Positions 7,453 through 16,655 are shown, counted from the first letter of the stretch. The stretch is DNA of 39,509 bases from Bacteroidia bacterium (GCA_026391655.1 JAPLDR010000018.1:243516-283024); one strand, 5' to 3'. Notes: generated from the letters alone by a model not told the origin. A program made the numbers and translations.

Positions 7453-8682
7453 TTGAATCTCTCGTTTTACATAGCTAAAAGATACCTCTTCTCGAAAAAG
7501 AGGACCAATCTGATCAATATCATCTCGGCAATATCGGTGGTCGGAATGGCTATCGGAACGATGGGTTTGATTATTGGACTTTCAGGCTTTAACGGTTTCG
7601 ACAGTCTTATAAAATCACTTTTTTCATCTTTTGATCCTGATCTGAAGATTACCCTTGTTGAAGGGAAGAGTTTCGATGCAAATAACCAGGCATTTAATGA
7701 GATCCGTCAGATGAAAGATGTCCTGTTTTTTACTGAAGTAGTCGAAGACAATGCCCTGCTGCGATACGAAAACAGGCAGGTTCTTGCTACGATAAAAGGG
7801 GTAAGTGACGATTACAGCCAAATGACTGGACTCGATACAATGATCGTTGACGGCGAATTTATTCTGAACGAAGGAGATAATCAGTATGCTGTTATCGGAC
7901 AAGGGGTTGCCTATTACCTTTCGGTGGGACTTAAACTGATTAATCCGATAAATATCTATGTGCCACAAAAGGGGAGGAGTACGGGTATGGCAATCGAAGG
8001 GAGTTTTAATCAAGGTCACATCTATCCTTCAGGCGTTTTTTCAGTGCAACAAGATATTGATTCAAAGTATATTATAGTTCCTATTGCTTTTGCCCGCGAG
8101 ATTTTTGAAATCCCGGAAAAGGTTAATTCAGTAGAACTGAAATTAAAGGAAGGGGCCACTGTGAAGACGGTTCAGAAGACAATTTCTACTCAGCTGGGCA
8201 ATCGGTTTACGGTGAAAACCCGTTATCAGCAGCATGACTACCTTTATAAAACAATGCAGGGTGAAAAATATGCAGTTTACCTGATTTTGATTCTTATCCT
8301 GATCATCGCATCATTCAATATTGTTGGTTCACTTACCATGCTAATTATCGACAAGAAGGAAGATATCACTATATTACAAAGTATGGGAGCCGATAAACGG
8401 CTGATCCGTAATATTTTTCTTTTTGAAGGGTGGTCTGTGTCAATTCTTGGGGCGATTATCGGCACCGTAGCCGGTATTGCAATTTGTCAGGCTCAAATCA
8501 CCTTTGGATTCGTTAAACTTCAAGGTGGTGGTGGTTCATTTATCATTGATGCCTATCCGATGAAAATTATTCCGCTTGATATTCTGCTGATATTCTGTTC
8601 TGTAGTCCTTATAGGCTTTCTGGCAGCCTGGTTTCCGGTTAAGTATATCTCCGGTAAATCTCCTGAGGATGAAGCGCACTAA
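7453..8682 (+). CDS. LolC/LolE-type ABC transporter permease (FtsX family)
   Basis: 409 residues from a TTG start, supported because the N-terminus LSFYIAKRYLFSKKRTN is the conserved start of this family. There is one membrane helix after the amphipathic N-terminus (about 24-46), a large periplasmic MacB-like domain (about 50-260), then three helices in the FtsX domain (LILILIIASFNIVGSLTMLI; GWSVSILGAIIGTVAGIAI; ILLIFCSVVLIGFLAAWFP). LolC/E proteins release lipoproteins from the inner membrane to the LolA carrier, powered by the LolD ATPase. No LolD is in the window. Third gene of the rbfA operon. Confidence 0.88.
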   Translation: MNLSFYIAKRYLFSKKRTNLINIISAISVVGMAIGTMGLIIGLSGFNGFDSLIKSLFSSFDPDLKITLVEGKSFDANNQAFNEIRQMKDVLFFTEVVEDNALLRYENRQVLATIKGVSDDYSQMTGLDTMIVDGEFILNEGDNQYAVIGQGVAYYLSVGLKLINPINIYVPQKGRSTGMAIEGSFNQGHIYPSGVFSVQQDIDSKYIIVPIAFAREIFEIPEKVNSVELKLKEGATVKTVQKTISTQLGNRFTVKTRYQQHDYLYKTMQGEKYAVYLILILILIIASFNIVGSLTMLIIDKKEDITILQSMGADKRLIRNIFLFEGWSVSILGAIIGTVAGIAICQAQITFGFVKLQGGGGSFIIDAYPMKIIPLDILLIFCSVVLIGFLAAWFPVKYISGKSPEDEAH

Positions 8683-8815
8683 CGGAAATGGAATGATAGT
8701 CTGTATAATATTTGTGCGACTGGCAGACTCGTAGCCAGAAAGTTACTCTACCCAATAATGGTAATTGTCTCTCAGTCACTCCATCTTTCAGTCTTTCCCT
8801 CACTCAGTCGCGCGC

Positions 8816-9502
8816 TTACACAGCGTCGATTTCGAGAAATTGAAATCCAATCCCCATTACTGTTTCCAAAAAGTCGCCTTCAATAAATTCAGAAAGTTTT
8901 TTACGCAGATTTTTGATGTGGACATCAATATAATTTGAGTTGTAATTCTCTTCGATGATGTCGCCCCAGATGTGTTCTGAAATCTGAAGACGGGTAACCA
9001 CCCTGTTTTTATTAAGGATAAGAAAACATAGAATATCGTATTCTTTACGGGTCAGGGTTATCATATTCCCTCCGGAAGTAACCTGTCGTTTATCCAAATC
9101 GATTTCTATTCCATTTATAGATATGACGTTAACTCTAATTCCATGTTTCCGCCGCATGACGGCCATGATTCGCGATTTCAATTCAAGCAATGAAAATGGT
9201 TTGGGCAGGTAATCATCGGCTCCTACGTTAAGCCCTTTGATTCGATCCTCCAATGCACTTCTGGCTGAAAGTATGATTACTGCAGTTTCGCTATTGTTTG
9301 CAATAGATTCTTTCAGCAAATCGATCCCGTCATAATCAGGTAACCCCAAATCCAGCAATAACAGGTCGTAATCGTTTGAGAACAGTTTATCAGACGCAAT
9401 GCTTCCGGTATGTGCCTCATCACATGAAAATCCCTCTTTTTCAAGATAGTCTCTCACTTCGTTGGCTAAAGGGATCTCGTCCTCTACGATTAAAATATGC
9501 AT
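8816..9502 (-). CDS. OmpR-family response regulator
   Basis: 228 residues from the Met at 9502. The frame is open to 9637, but the extra 45 residues are unlike any receiver, and a full -7 box sits at 9535-9542. The receiver domain (1-115) has the acid pocket E7/D8, phosphoacceptor D51 (DLLLLDLGLPDYDG), and the switch Ser and Lys in IILSARS and YLPKPF. The C-terminal winged helix (about 130-225) has LTRKEYDILCFLILNKNRVV and YIDVHIKNLRKKL. It is divergent from the histidine kinase at 9601 and presumably its partner. The stimulus and targets are not evident. Confidence 0.92.
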   Translation of the reverse strand: MHILIVEDEIPLANEVRDYLEKEGFSCDEAHTGSIASDKLFSNDYDLLLLDLGLPDYDGIDLLKESIANNSETAVIILSARSALEDRIKGLNVGADDYLPKPFSLLELKSRIMAVMRRKHGIRVNVISINGIEIDLDKRQVTSGGNMITLTRKEYDILCFLILNKNRVVTRLQISEHIWGDIIEENYNSNYIDVHIKNLRKKLSEFIEGDFLETVMGIGFQFLEIDAV

Positions 9503-9534
9503 AGTTTCGAAACTTTTCAGTAAATTTAATGTTT

Positions 9535-9542
9535 CAAATCTA
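9535..9542 (-). promoter_or_regulatory. -7 box of response regulator gene
   Basis: The minus strand reads TAGATTTG, a full match, 33 bases from the ATG at 9502. It fixes the start codon choice. The 98-bp divergent spacer (9503-9600) is very AT-rich and probably holds both promoters. Confidence 0.6.
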
Positions 9543-9600
9543 ATCGAAAAAATATTAATTTTTCGCAATTTATTGTGATATCTTATCGTATTTTTAAAAA

Positions 9601-10947
9601 ATGAGACTTGAACTAAAACTGGCACTGATCGGTGCACTTTCTAAAATAGTTATTTTTTTTATATTGTTGATCCTGCTACAACAGGTTATCGACAAACAAG
9701 CTTTGCAGCATACTGATCGGGCCCTGATTAAAATGAAAGAAAAAACAATGGCAAACGTCAATAAAATCGGTATTAATTCGTTCCTGAATATCGAAAAAGA
9801 CAGTGCTTTTGCCAGTTATAATATACTCAAGGATGAATATATAACCATTGATCTGGATACTCAAAAAGGGGATGGGAAGATTTTATTTTCAGATGAAGCA
9901 AGAGTTATTGAAGACGAAGAGTTTGATTATCGGATTCTTAACTACACTTTTGAAATCGGGAATCAGAATTATATACTGGAAATAGGCAAGAACATTCAGC
10001 TCATCAACGCCCTGAACAGGATGATGAAAAATATCTCAATAACAATTATTTTATTGGTCCTACTAAGCACGATTCTATTCGATATTGGAATCAATAAATA
10101 TTTGTTGTATCCGCTTAACCGAATGATTATTCCAAAACTGAAGACAATAACCAATCCTGAAACTTTCGACTATTCAGAACTGGGCAGTTCTACTTCTGAT
10201 TTTGTTTATCTTAATAATGCATTAAACGAACTAATGCATAAAGTTACCGCCATACTGAAGAACCAGCAGAAATTCACCGCTGACGTTTCGCATGAACTTT
10301 TTACGCCGATATCCATCATGCAAACCAAGCTTGAAAATCTGTTGACATCCGGCGATTTACCTGAAAAGTATGTAACAAATGTGATGGATCAGCAAAATCA
10401 TTTAAACAGGTTGCAGCAAATCATTAAAGCCTTACTCCTGATTGCACGAATTGAAAATGATCAATATGCCAGAAATGAGACCGTTAATATTTATGAAATT
10501 GTTGAGGAGATCATCCTGAATATCGAAGACCGGGCGGAAATGAAAAACATTACCATTGAAAACCTGGTTCTTCAAGACGTATCACTGGCCAGTGTCAATA
10601 AATCGCTGTTGTACATTCTGATATTTAATCTCGTAAGCAATGCCATAAAATACAATAACGACGGAGGATGGATACGCATATCCACTTTCGAAACTGGAAG
10701 TGCCTTTTGTATTGAAGTGATTGATAATGGGATAGGTATCGATCCAGATCAAATATCAAGAGTCTTCGATCGTTTTAAGAGAGCCGATCCTGCATTTGGC
10801 GAAGGCCACGGATTGGGACTCTCGATCGTAAACAGTATTGTTCGTTTTCATGGTGGATTGATTAATGTGAAATCAATAAAAGGTGAAGGATCTGTGTTTA
10901 AAGTGCAGTTTCCGTTAAAAAATGTTAATTTAATTACTTCTGTTTAA
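9601..10947 (+). CDS. Membrane sensor histidine kinase
   Basis: 448 residues. Topology: membrane helix about 10-29, a periplasmic sensor of about 115 residues with no recognisable ligand fold, a second helix about 145-163, then a linker. The HisKA domain has the phospho-histidine H231 in DVSHELFTPIS (phenylalanine where Arg is more usual). The HATPase domain has the N box FNLVSNAIKYNNDGG, G1 DNGIGIDPDQIS, the F box RVFDRFKRADP and G2 GHGLGLSIV. Divergent from and presumably paired with the response regulator at 8816-9502. The ATG follows a TATTTTTA -7-like box very closely, so the message may be leaderless. Confidence 0.92.
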   Translation: MRLELKLALIGALSKIVIFFILLILLQQVIDKQALQHTDRALIKMKEKTMANVNKIGINSFLNIEKDSAFASYNILKDEYITIDLDTQKGDGKILFSDEARVIEDEEFDYRILNYTFEIGNQNYILEIGKNIQLINALNRMMKNISITIILLVLLSTILFDIGINKYLLYPLNRMIIPKLKTITNPETFDYSELGSSTSDFVYLNNALNELMHKVTAILKNQQKFTADVSHELFTPISIMQTKLENLLTSGDLPEKYVTNVMDQQNHLNRLQQIIKALLLIARIENDQYARNETVNIYEIVEEIILNIEDRAEMKNITIENLVLQDVSLASVNKSLLYILIFNLVSNAIKYNNDGGWIRISTFETGSAFCIEVIDNGIGIDPDQISRVFDRFKRADPAFGEGHGLGLSIVNSIVRFHGGLINVKSIKGEGSVFKVQFPLKNVNLITSV

Positions 10948-10977
10948 ATCTTCACGATTCCTTCATAATTGGGATAA

Positions 10978-10985
10978 TACATTTG
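10978..10985 (+). promoter_or_regulatory. -7 box of small exported protein gene
   Basis: TACATTTG, a full TAnnTTTG match, 31 bases before the ATG at 11016 and after the kinase stop. This shows the small gene has its own promoter. Confidence 0.65.
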
Positions 10986-11015
10986 AACCGTAAACAATAT
11001 TAAAAATTCTCAATT

Positions 11016-11249
11016 ATGAAAAAGTTAATTCTCGCATTAAGTTTTGTATTTGCATTAGGTTTGGTTGCTGTTAACGCACAAACACCAGTAAAAACACCAG
11101 TAAAGAAGGAAGCTGCAAAACCAGCTGCAAAGCCAGCAGAAGCTGTAAAACCAGCTGCAAAGCCAGCAGATAAAAAAGCTGTAAAAACTAAAAAAACTAA
11201 AAAAGTGGTTGCTCCAGCAAAAAAAGAAGCTGCTCCAGTAAAAAAATAA
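11016..11249 (+). CDS. Small exported Lys/Ala/Pro-rich repetitive protein
   Basis: 77 residues. Residues 1-21 are a clear signal peptide (LILALSFVFALGLVAVNAQ). The mature part is almost only Lys, Ala, Pro, Val and Thr, with imperfect KPAAKPAEAV / KPAAKPADKKAV repeats and a KTKKTKK block; it is strongly basic and surely unfolded. It has its own -7 box and one of the best terminators in the window, which suggests a discrete, possibly abundant transcript. Similar short Lys/Ala/Pro exported peptides are common but uncharacterised in Bacteroidota. A role in binding acidic envelope polymers is speculation. Confidence 0.75.
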   Translation: MKKLILALSFVFALGLVAVNAQTPVKTPVKKEAAKPAAKPAEAVKPAAKPADKKAVKTKKTKKVVAPAKKEAAPVKK

Positions 11250-11262
11250 GCCGCTTTAAATC

Positions 11263-11302
11263 AAAAGAAAACCGCAGATATCTATTTGCGGTTTTCTTTT
11301 TT
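11263..11302 (+). terminator. Strong intrinsic terminator, probably bidirectional
   Basis: A perfect 14-bp stem (AAAAGAAAACCGCA / TGCGGTTTTCTTTT) with a 10-nt loop ends in T6. It serves the small exported protein gene. The A-rich left arm gives a T-rich tail on the other strand, so it may also stop the converging AraC gene. Confidence 0.9.
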
Positions 11303-11325
11303 ACTGAATGGAATGAATTCATTTT

Positions 11326-12483
11326 TCACAATGGAAACTCTTTTTGAGTACTGATCATCCAGTATTTCTGAGGCGTAATTCCTTCATATGATTTGAAAAC
11401 TCTCGTGAAGGAGCTCAACGAATCAAAACCCGATTCAGATGCAATCGATTCAAAGGTTCGTCCATTATTTATGTCATTATCAATTAGCTCCTTGGCAATT
11501 GATATCCGGTGTTGGTTTACAAAGTCACTAAAGTCAGTTTTAAAATCCTCATTGATTAACTGCGAAACATCTGCACCCGGAGTCTGAAAAGTATCGCTCA
11601 AATTGGTAAGTAATAGGTTGGGATTCTTGAATATTTTTTCATCTTTGAACAGATGTAAAATCTTCTCCCGCATCAACTCCGTATTATGAATTCGTGAACT
11701 ATTCGGTCGGAGTTGATTATGGCGGGATTCCATCATTACTTGTTTCGTTTTATTTCCCAGATAACCAATCAAATAGAGTAGTATACTGAAAATGATAGAT
11801 GGAATGAGCAGCAAATGTTGATTAAGCAGGAACAGATTCCGATCGATGATTGCAAAGGTGATGCTCATCACAGATATCACCAAAAATGAGAGCGTAACCA
11901 TTCTCACCAATAACAGCGATTTTCCTTCGGCATTCGAATAGAAGTTGGCAATTCGCCGTTCGTGCAACTGCGTCAGAATTACACCATTGAGCAGATAAAA
12001 AAAGACTTGAATTACGAATACGATGCGGCAAATGATAAAAATAAAGCTTTTAATCCCGGCAGGTGAAAAAAGCTCAATTCCGGAAGTATCTTTCCGCATC
12101 ACAAAAAGTTCAACATAATCGAGCCGCTGTTGATCTGTAAAGAAAAGTCCGGTAATAAAGGAAGCCAAGCCAAGCAACACCGCCGGAACAAAATGGATTA
12201 AATTCTTTATTTTAAAAGCGCTTTCAATCGTCAATAATTTAATGTAACAATAGTAAAGGGGAAATACCGTGAGTGACGTGAGCAGGTATATACTCTCTGT
12301 GTGAAAATAGGCAAGATAATTTTCGGTAAAGAAAAAGGTTTGAGTAAGATAAAGCAAAAAAGAAACAAACATAAATATACCCAAAAGTAATTTATGTTCG
12401 CTCTTTGAGTAGTCAGTTATTAAGACAATTCCCCAGAATACAGTAATATACAGTGGCGATAGTACGGCGATATCTTTTATCAT
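11326..12483 (-). CDS. Membrane-anchored AraC-family regulator
   Basis: 385 residues. The N-terminal ~245 residues hold about seven hydrophobic helices (for example LSPLYITVFWGIVLI, LLGIFMFVSFLLYL, FIFIICRIVFVIQVFFYLL, LLLIPSIIFSILLYLIGYL). After a linker comes an AraC-type double HTH (about 280-380): RISIAKELIDND, TFESIASESGFDSLSSFTRVFK and GITPQKYW. This 7TM-AraC layout is common in Bacteroidota and is thought to sense membrane or small-molecule signals directly. No target gene is adjacent; it converges on the small basic exported gene. A 7/8 match to the -7 box lies near 12522-12529. Confidence 0.88.
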   Translation of the reverse strand: MIKDIAVLSPLYITVFWGIVLITDYSKSEHKLLLGIFMFVSFLLYLTQTFFFTENYLAYFHTESIYLLTSLTVFPLYYCYIKLLTIESAFKIKNLIHFVPAVLLGLASFITGLFFTDQQRLDYVELFVMRKDTSGIELFSPAGIKSFIFIICRIVFVIQVFFYLLNGVILTQLHERRIANFYSNAEGKSLLLVRMVTLSFLVISVMSITFAIIDRNLFLLNQHLLLIPSIIFSILLYLIGYLGNKTKQVMMESRHNQLRPNSSRIHNTELMREKILHLFKDEKIFKNPNLLLTNLSDTFQTPGADVSQLINEDFKTDFSDFVNQHRISIAKELIDNDINNGRTFESIASESGFDSLSSFTRVFKSYEGITPQKYWMISTQKEFPL

Positions 12484-12750
12484 GTCATACCATTATTTGA
12501 TTAATGTCTGGTTGCCAATGCGAATATAGTAATCTATTGGATCATTTGAGCAAATTATTATGAAAAAATACAATTGTTTGGGAAAAGGCCGGGAAATATG
12601 AATTTATGAGCTGCGGGCTTATATGAAAGGTTAAAGGTTAAAATGTCTGGGATTTTGTTTGATGTACTTTACAATTTGTTTTAAGTTTGATGTTTATTCT
12701 CATGGTTTTGGTTCCTTTTCTCACCCTCTCACTTTCTCACCTTCAATATT
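12484..12750. other. Intergenic region, no gene seen
   Basis: 267 bp between the AraC gene start and the EnvC-like gene stop. It contains the AraC promoter side and a pyrimidine-rich CTCACCCTCTCACTTTCTCA tract near 12720-12740. I see no ORF, hairpin terminator or RNA gene. Confidence 0.6.
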
Positions 12751-13971
12751 TTACTGTCGGCTCAACCAATCCTCCGGGTCAAGTTTATTGTTTTCGCGCC
12801 ATAACTGAAATTTAAGAACTGTTTTATTATCCTCATCCTGATCGGTAAAAATATTGCCTACCTCTTCTTTAATTTCCACTTTTTGGCCTTCTTTTACAAA
12901 TACTTCGCTGAGGTTTGAATAAACCGTAAGGTAGTTTCCGTGCCGAATAATCACTGCCATGTTACCCCCAGGTATGGCCACAACTTTGGTTACTTCCCCT
13001 TTAAAAATTGCGCGCGCTTTTGCATTTGCCTGTGTTGTAATATCTATTCCCGAATTACGAACAATCACATATTTCAAAACAGCATGGGGATGTTCACCAA
13101 AATGATCAGTAATTAAACCACGTTGAACAGGCCATGGAAATTTGCCCCGGTTATTGGAGAAATCGCCCGATAAGACCTTTTCTTCTGATGTTAGTGCAAA
13201 GCCCGGTTCCGCAGATGATTTACGACCTGCTTTTTTGGCTTCGTCCGAAATAACTCTTTCAATTTCCTGTTGTAACCTTAACTCCACTTTTCGTTGATTT
13301 TCAAGCTTTTTCTTTAAATCTTTCCCCTTTTGCTGTAAATCTGAATAAACATCATTTTGCTGCTTCTTTTGCTGTTCAATAATCTTTGTCTGATTGACTT
13401 TTGAAACCAATAAACTTTGCTTCTCTTCTTTACGTTTATTGAACTCTAACAACTGATTAGTTATGGAATTTTTAAATTCAGTAATTCTTTCGGCCTGATT
13501 GCGCCGATAATCTGCATACTGCCTTAAATAGATAAACCGCTTATAGGCTTGATTAAAATCCTGGGCTGAAAGCAGGAAAAGCAATTGGTTATTATTATCC
13601 TGATTACGGTGAGCATATCTGATCATAGATGCATATTTAACTTTAACAGCCTGAAGTTCTGTACTTAGTGAATCTATGCGTTTTGAATTTTGTTGAATAG
13701 AAGTATCGAGGTAACTGATTTCACCGGTTATATTATTAATAAGGTTGTCCTGAAGCTTTATTTGTCTTTCCAACACTGCAAGCCTGTTAAGCGAAACTTT
13801 TGCATTGCTATTTGTCTCTTTTAATAAATTGTTGATGTATTCAATTTCTGAGGCAGTTTTCTCCTTCTGCTTCCGGAGTGCTTCAAGCGACTGGCCAAAA
13901 GTATTAACGGCAAAGCACATCAAAAATGAAAGACAGATCAGTTCTAAAAGTCTCAAAATAGAATACTTCAT
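12751..13971 (-). CDS. EnvC-like murein hydrolase activator (degenerate LytM/M23)
   Basis: 406 residues: signal peptide (about 1-26, ending NTFGQS), long coiled coil (about 28-250, many Glu/Lys/Gln heptads), then a LytM/M23 domain (about 280-404). The zinc ligands of active M23 peptidases are lost: the HxGID position reads NSGID, the YxHL position reads YSNLS, and the HxH position reads KFQLW. That matches EnvC/NlpD-type activators, which stimulate N-acetylmuramyl amidases during daughter-cell separation instead of cutting peptidoglycan. It is the last gene of the flippase-dut-TPR-DUF4292 operon, 28 bases after DUF4292. Confidence 0.9.
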   Translation of the reverse strand: MKYSILRLLELICLSFLMCFAVNTFGQSLEALRKQKEKTASEIEYINNLLKETNSNAKVSLNRLAVLERQIKLQDNLINNITGEISYLDTSIQQNSKRIDSLSTELQAVKVKYASMIRYAHRNQDNNNQLLFLLSAQDFNQAYKRFIYLRQYADYRRNQAERITEFKNSITNQLLEFNKRKEEKQSLLVSKVNQTKIIEQQKKQQNDVYSDLQQKGKDLKKKLENQRKVELRLQQEIERVISDEAKKAGRKSSAEPGFALTSEEKVLSGDFSNNRGKFPWPVQRGLITDHFGEHPHAVLKYVIVRNSGIDITTQANAKARAIFKGEVTKVVAIPGGNMAVIIRHGNYLTVYSNLSEVFVKEGQKVEIKEEVGNIFTDQDEDNKTVLKFQLWRENNKLDPEDWLSRQ

Positions 13972-13999
13972 CGATAAAATATAACCAAAATGATACTAA

Positions 14000-14878
14000 T
14001 TATTCAATCAATTTCTTTTTGTATTTCGGAGAGACAGAAAACCCAAAATTTGTTTCGTTGTTCATACTTATCTTAGATAATTCAATCGACAATTCAATCT
14101 TTTTCTCCCCAGTTATCTGAATTTCTATCAAAGCAGGAAACCATTGATCCATAACCTTTTCATAATGCGAGAACTCAAGTTTTACCCCTCTGTTATTATC
14201 AAGATCGTTAAAAACCATTTTCCTTACCACAAAGGAATCAGGATCAATATAGATATCTTGTTTGATCACATGTCCTTCATCCAAACGATTACGATATCTT
14301 TCAAGTTTTTCTTCATTTTTATTAAACCTCCGAAGCTTCCGGTCGCGAAGAGAGGAAATTTTATACATATCATCCTCAATATCGCAATAAAATTCCTTAA
14401 AGTCTTTTTCCCGAGGATCCTGCCGAAATGAAAACATTTTATTACTCAATAGCGCCTGCAAAACACTAAAATCAATATCCATTCCAAGAAGTTTACTGAA
14501 ATAACTATTTTTTCCTACAAGTAATTCTTGTTCAATAAAATAGACCATCTTGAAAGAATCGGTATTCACCTCAAGTTTCCCCAAAGGTATTGAAAGTTTC
14601 TGAGCATAAACCTGAATAATACTGTCGCGTCTAATTTTATAAGATCCACGAACAGAGGTAGTTTTACCATCATTTGAAAAAGATATAGTAGCCTTCTTTA
14701 CAGTTAATGTTTCAAATTTTAATGAATTATCATTGGTCATTTTAATTACCTTACCCACACTATACCGCTTAATTCTTTTGGGGATGGCAATTTTTTGGGT
14801 CTGCTTACAGCTTGTAAAGAAAAATGACAAGATAATTACCCAAAATAAACAATGAATAAACTGTTTGCCTGCACACAT
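14000..14878 (-). CDS. DUF4292-type lipoprotein
   Basis: 292 residues from the Met at 14878, which begins a lipoprotein signal peptide (FWVIILSFFFTSC). A longer frame to 15022 overlaps the upstream TPR gene and lacks a signal. The mature protein starts basic (KQTQKIAIPKRIKRYSVGK) and continues as a LolA/LolB-like beta-rich fold (SIIQVYAQKLSIPLGKLEV, IYIDPDSFVVRKMVF, FPALIEIQITGEKKIELSIE), as in the DUF4292 family. A lipoprotein or lipid-handling role in the outer envelope is suggested by that fold, not shown. It follows the TPR lipoprotein gene by 4 bases and precedes the EnvC-like gene. Confidence 0.82.
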   Translation of the reverse strand: MCAGKQFIHCLFWVIILSFFFTSCKQTQKIAIPKRIKRYSVGKVIKMTNDNSLKFETLTVKKATISFSNDGKTTSVRGSYKIRRDSIIQVYAQKLSIPLGKLEVNTDSFKMVYFIEQELLVGKNSYFSKLLGMDIDFSVLQALLSNKMFSFRQDPREKDFKEFYCDIEDDMYKISSLRDRKLRRFNKNEEKLERYRNRLDEGHVIKQDIYIDPDSFVVRKMVFNDLDNNRGVKLEFSHYEKVMDQWFPALIEIQITGEKKIELSIELSKISMNNETNFGFSVSPKYKKKLIE

Positions 14879-14882
14879 AAAA

Positions 14883-16655
14883 TTAGTTTTCTTTTGTTTC
14901 AATAAATCTCTTTTCAGCAATTTTCTGTTTAAGAACTTTTGAATCATTACCCATTTTAAGGGACTTTTTCCATTGTGTGAATGCATTCTCCTTTTCATTA
15001 AGGTGATACAGAATATCACCATAATGCTCTACAAGAACAGCACTATCTTCAGTGGTCTTAGAAAGAGCATTCTCAATGTAAAATCTAGCCAGCTTATAGT
15101 CTTTTTTCATAAAAAATACCCATGCATAAGTATCAAGATAAGTTGCATTATCGGGGTTGGCCTGAATAACTTTTGCACTCAGATTTTCAGCAATTTCAAG
15201 CCGTTCACCTTTTAAAGAAAGATAATAAGCATAATTATTCATTGCCATGTAGTTCTCAGGATCAAGTTCTATTACTTTATCGAAAACATCAAAAGCTTCT
15301 TTAAAACGTTTTAGATAATAGAGAGCCTCGGCCCGGTAAGTATATAATTGTGAAAGAATTTTGGGATCATTTTTCGCATGTACAACGCCAGAATCTAGTA
15401 CGGTAAGTAGTTGGTCGTATTTCTTTTGCTGCAACAATCCAACTGATTTAAGTATATAAATTAAAGGTTGCTCAGGAAAATATTCCAAAGCCTTTTTACT
15501 ATCTTCATTCATCGACTGCCAATCAAGTAAATCATTATTAATCAATAAAAGACGTTCCCAGTACATGTAATTGTCCTTCTTCATATCAAGAACTAATCTT
15601 AACTGTTTCCGCGCCTCTTCCGGTTGCTTTTTATTCAGAAAATAGTCGGCCATAAGTGCCCTGGGACGTTCATCATCAATATTTGTTTCGATTAAAATAT
15701 GAAGTAATTCGAGTTGTTGTTCTTCTGAAATTTTCGCTGTTCCAGCTTGTATTAACAACATATACATCTGAGCTTTCGTCTCAAGGTCCAACGATGAGCT
15801 TTTAAAAGCCGACTTGATGTGATCATACGCTTTCACAGAATCATTGCCTTCAAGATAATAACTTGCAATAGACAGGTGAACAAATCCGTCATCTGGACTA
15901 ATTTCAAGTATTTTATTGTAATTTTCGAGCGCTTTCTCTCTGTTTTTGTCTGCCAGATACATATCAGCAAGCAGCCCATAATATTTCGAAACGGTCGGAT
16001 TTGCCTGAATAAGTTTTTCAATCTCAGCATAAGCAGCCGGTTTATTTCCAAGTTGAATATAGATTTGTTGCTTTCCAACAGCAATAGGTTCAGAAATTCC
16101 CAATTTTTGTTCAAGCTGATTATACATTGCCAGTGCCTGATTGTTTTTACCAGCCATTGTCAGCAATGCAGCCTGATAAAACGGGTAATCAGGATTATCG
16201 GGTACTAATTTCGAAATTGCCTCATATTCAAAAGCCGCCTTTTCGTATAACTTGTTCTGCTGATAAACTTTAACAAGCAAAAGACGATAATACTGATTGT
16301 CAGGATTAATCGAAACGGCTTTTTCAAGTAAGAACATCGAACTTTGAAAATCACCTTTTGATACATGAATGTTCGCCATTTCATATAGAGTCGCCGAAGA
16401 ATGGGGATCTATTTCAAGACAACGCGAAAAAATTTTGATTGCATCGTCAAAATTTTCCAACGTCTTTTGTTTTAACCCTTCAATAAAAAGATATTCAAAC
16501 TCTTTTTGGGCATCTTCACTTAACTTTATTTCAGTCGTATCTTTCGAAACAGAAACAACACTTACAGGAACAATTTTTTGAATTTTACAGGAAAAAATAA
16601 CACCCGAACTTATCGTAATCAATAAAATACCTATCAATCTCTCTTTACTTGTCAT
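14883..16655 (-). CDS. TPR-repeat lipoprotein
   Basis: 590 residues. The N-terminus is a lipoprotein signal peptide with lipobox Cys near 23 (SSGVIFSC). From about residue 45 to the end there are consecutive tetratricopeptide units, for example NFDDAIKIFSRCLEIDPHS, NREKALENYNKILEISPDD and RFKEAFDVFDKVIELDPEN. It probably scaffolds protein complexes on the periplasmic face of a membrane. The fixed neighbours (dut upstream, DUF4292 and an EnvC-like protein downstream, spacing 4 bases to DUF4292) suggest the three exported proteins work together in envelope maintenance or division. Confidence 0.87.
   Translation of the reverse strand: MTSKERLIGILLITISSGVIFSCKIQKIVPVSVVSVSKDTTEIKLSEDAQKEFEYLFIEGLKQKTLENFDDAIKIFSRCLEIDPHSSATLYEMANIHVSKGDFQSSMFLLEKAVSINPDNQYYRLLLVKVYQQNKLYEKAAFEYEAISKLVPDNPDYPFYQAALLTMAGKNNQALAMYNQLEQKLGISEPIAVGKQQIYIQLGNKPAAYAEIEKLIQANPTVSKYYGLLADMYLADKNREKALENYNKILEISPDDGFVHLSIASYYLEGNDSVKAYDHIKSAFKSSSLDLETKAQMYMLLIQAGTAKISEEQQLELLHILIETNIDDERPRALMADYFLNKKQPEEARKQLRLVLDMKKDNYMYWERLLLINNDLLDWQSMNEDSKKALEYFPEQPLIYILKSVGLLQQKKYDQLLTVLDSGVVHAKNDPKILSQLYTYRAEALYYLKRFKEAFDVFDKVIELDPENYMAMNNYAYYLSLKGERLEIAENLSAKVIQANPDNATYLDTYAWVFFMKKDYKLARFYIENALSKTTEDSAVLVEHYGDILYHLNEKENAFTQWKKSLKMGNDSKVLKQKIAEKRFIETKEN

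Noticed and set aside
9503-9637. N-terminal extension of the response regulator frame
   Set aside because: The added residues resemble no receiver and the region contains the -7 box and the kinase start on the other strand.
11088-11240. Repetitive stretch considered as a CRISPR or DNA repeat
   Set aside because: The repeats follow codon units for Lys, Ala and Pro in an exported protein; there are no spacers.
14879-15022. N-terminal extension of the DUF4292 frame
   Set aside because: It lies in the end of the TPR gene in another frame and would hide the lipoprotein signal peptide at 14878.
15819-16208. Long opposite-strand open frame within the TPR gene
   Set aside because: It is a shadow of the TPR coding frame without its own promoter or recognisable protein features; the same applies to the other antisense frames in hexokinase (4567-4944), the permease (7624-8019) and mnmG (24804-25142).
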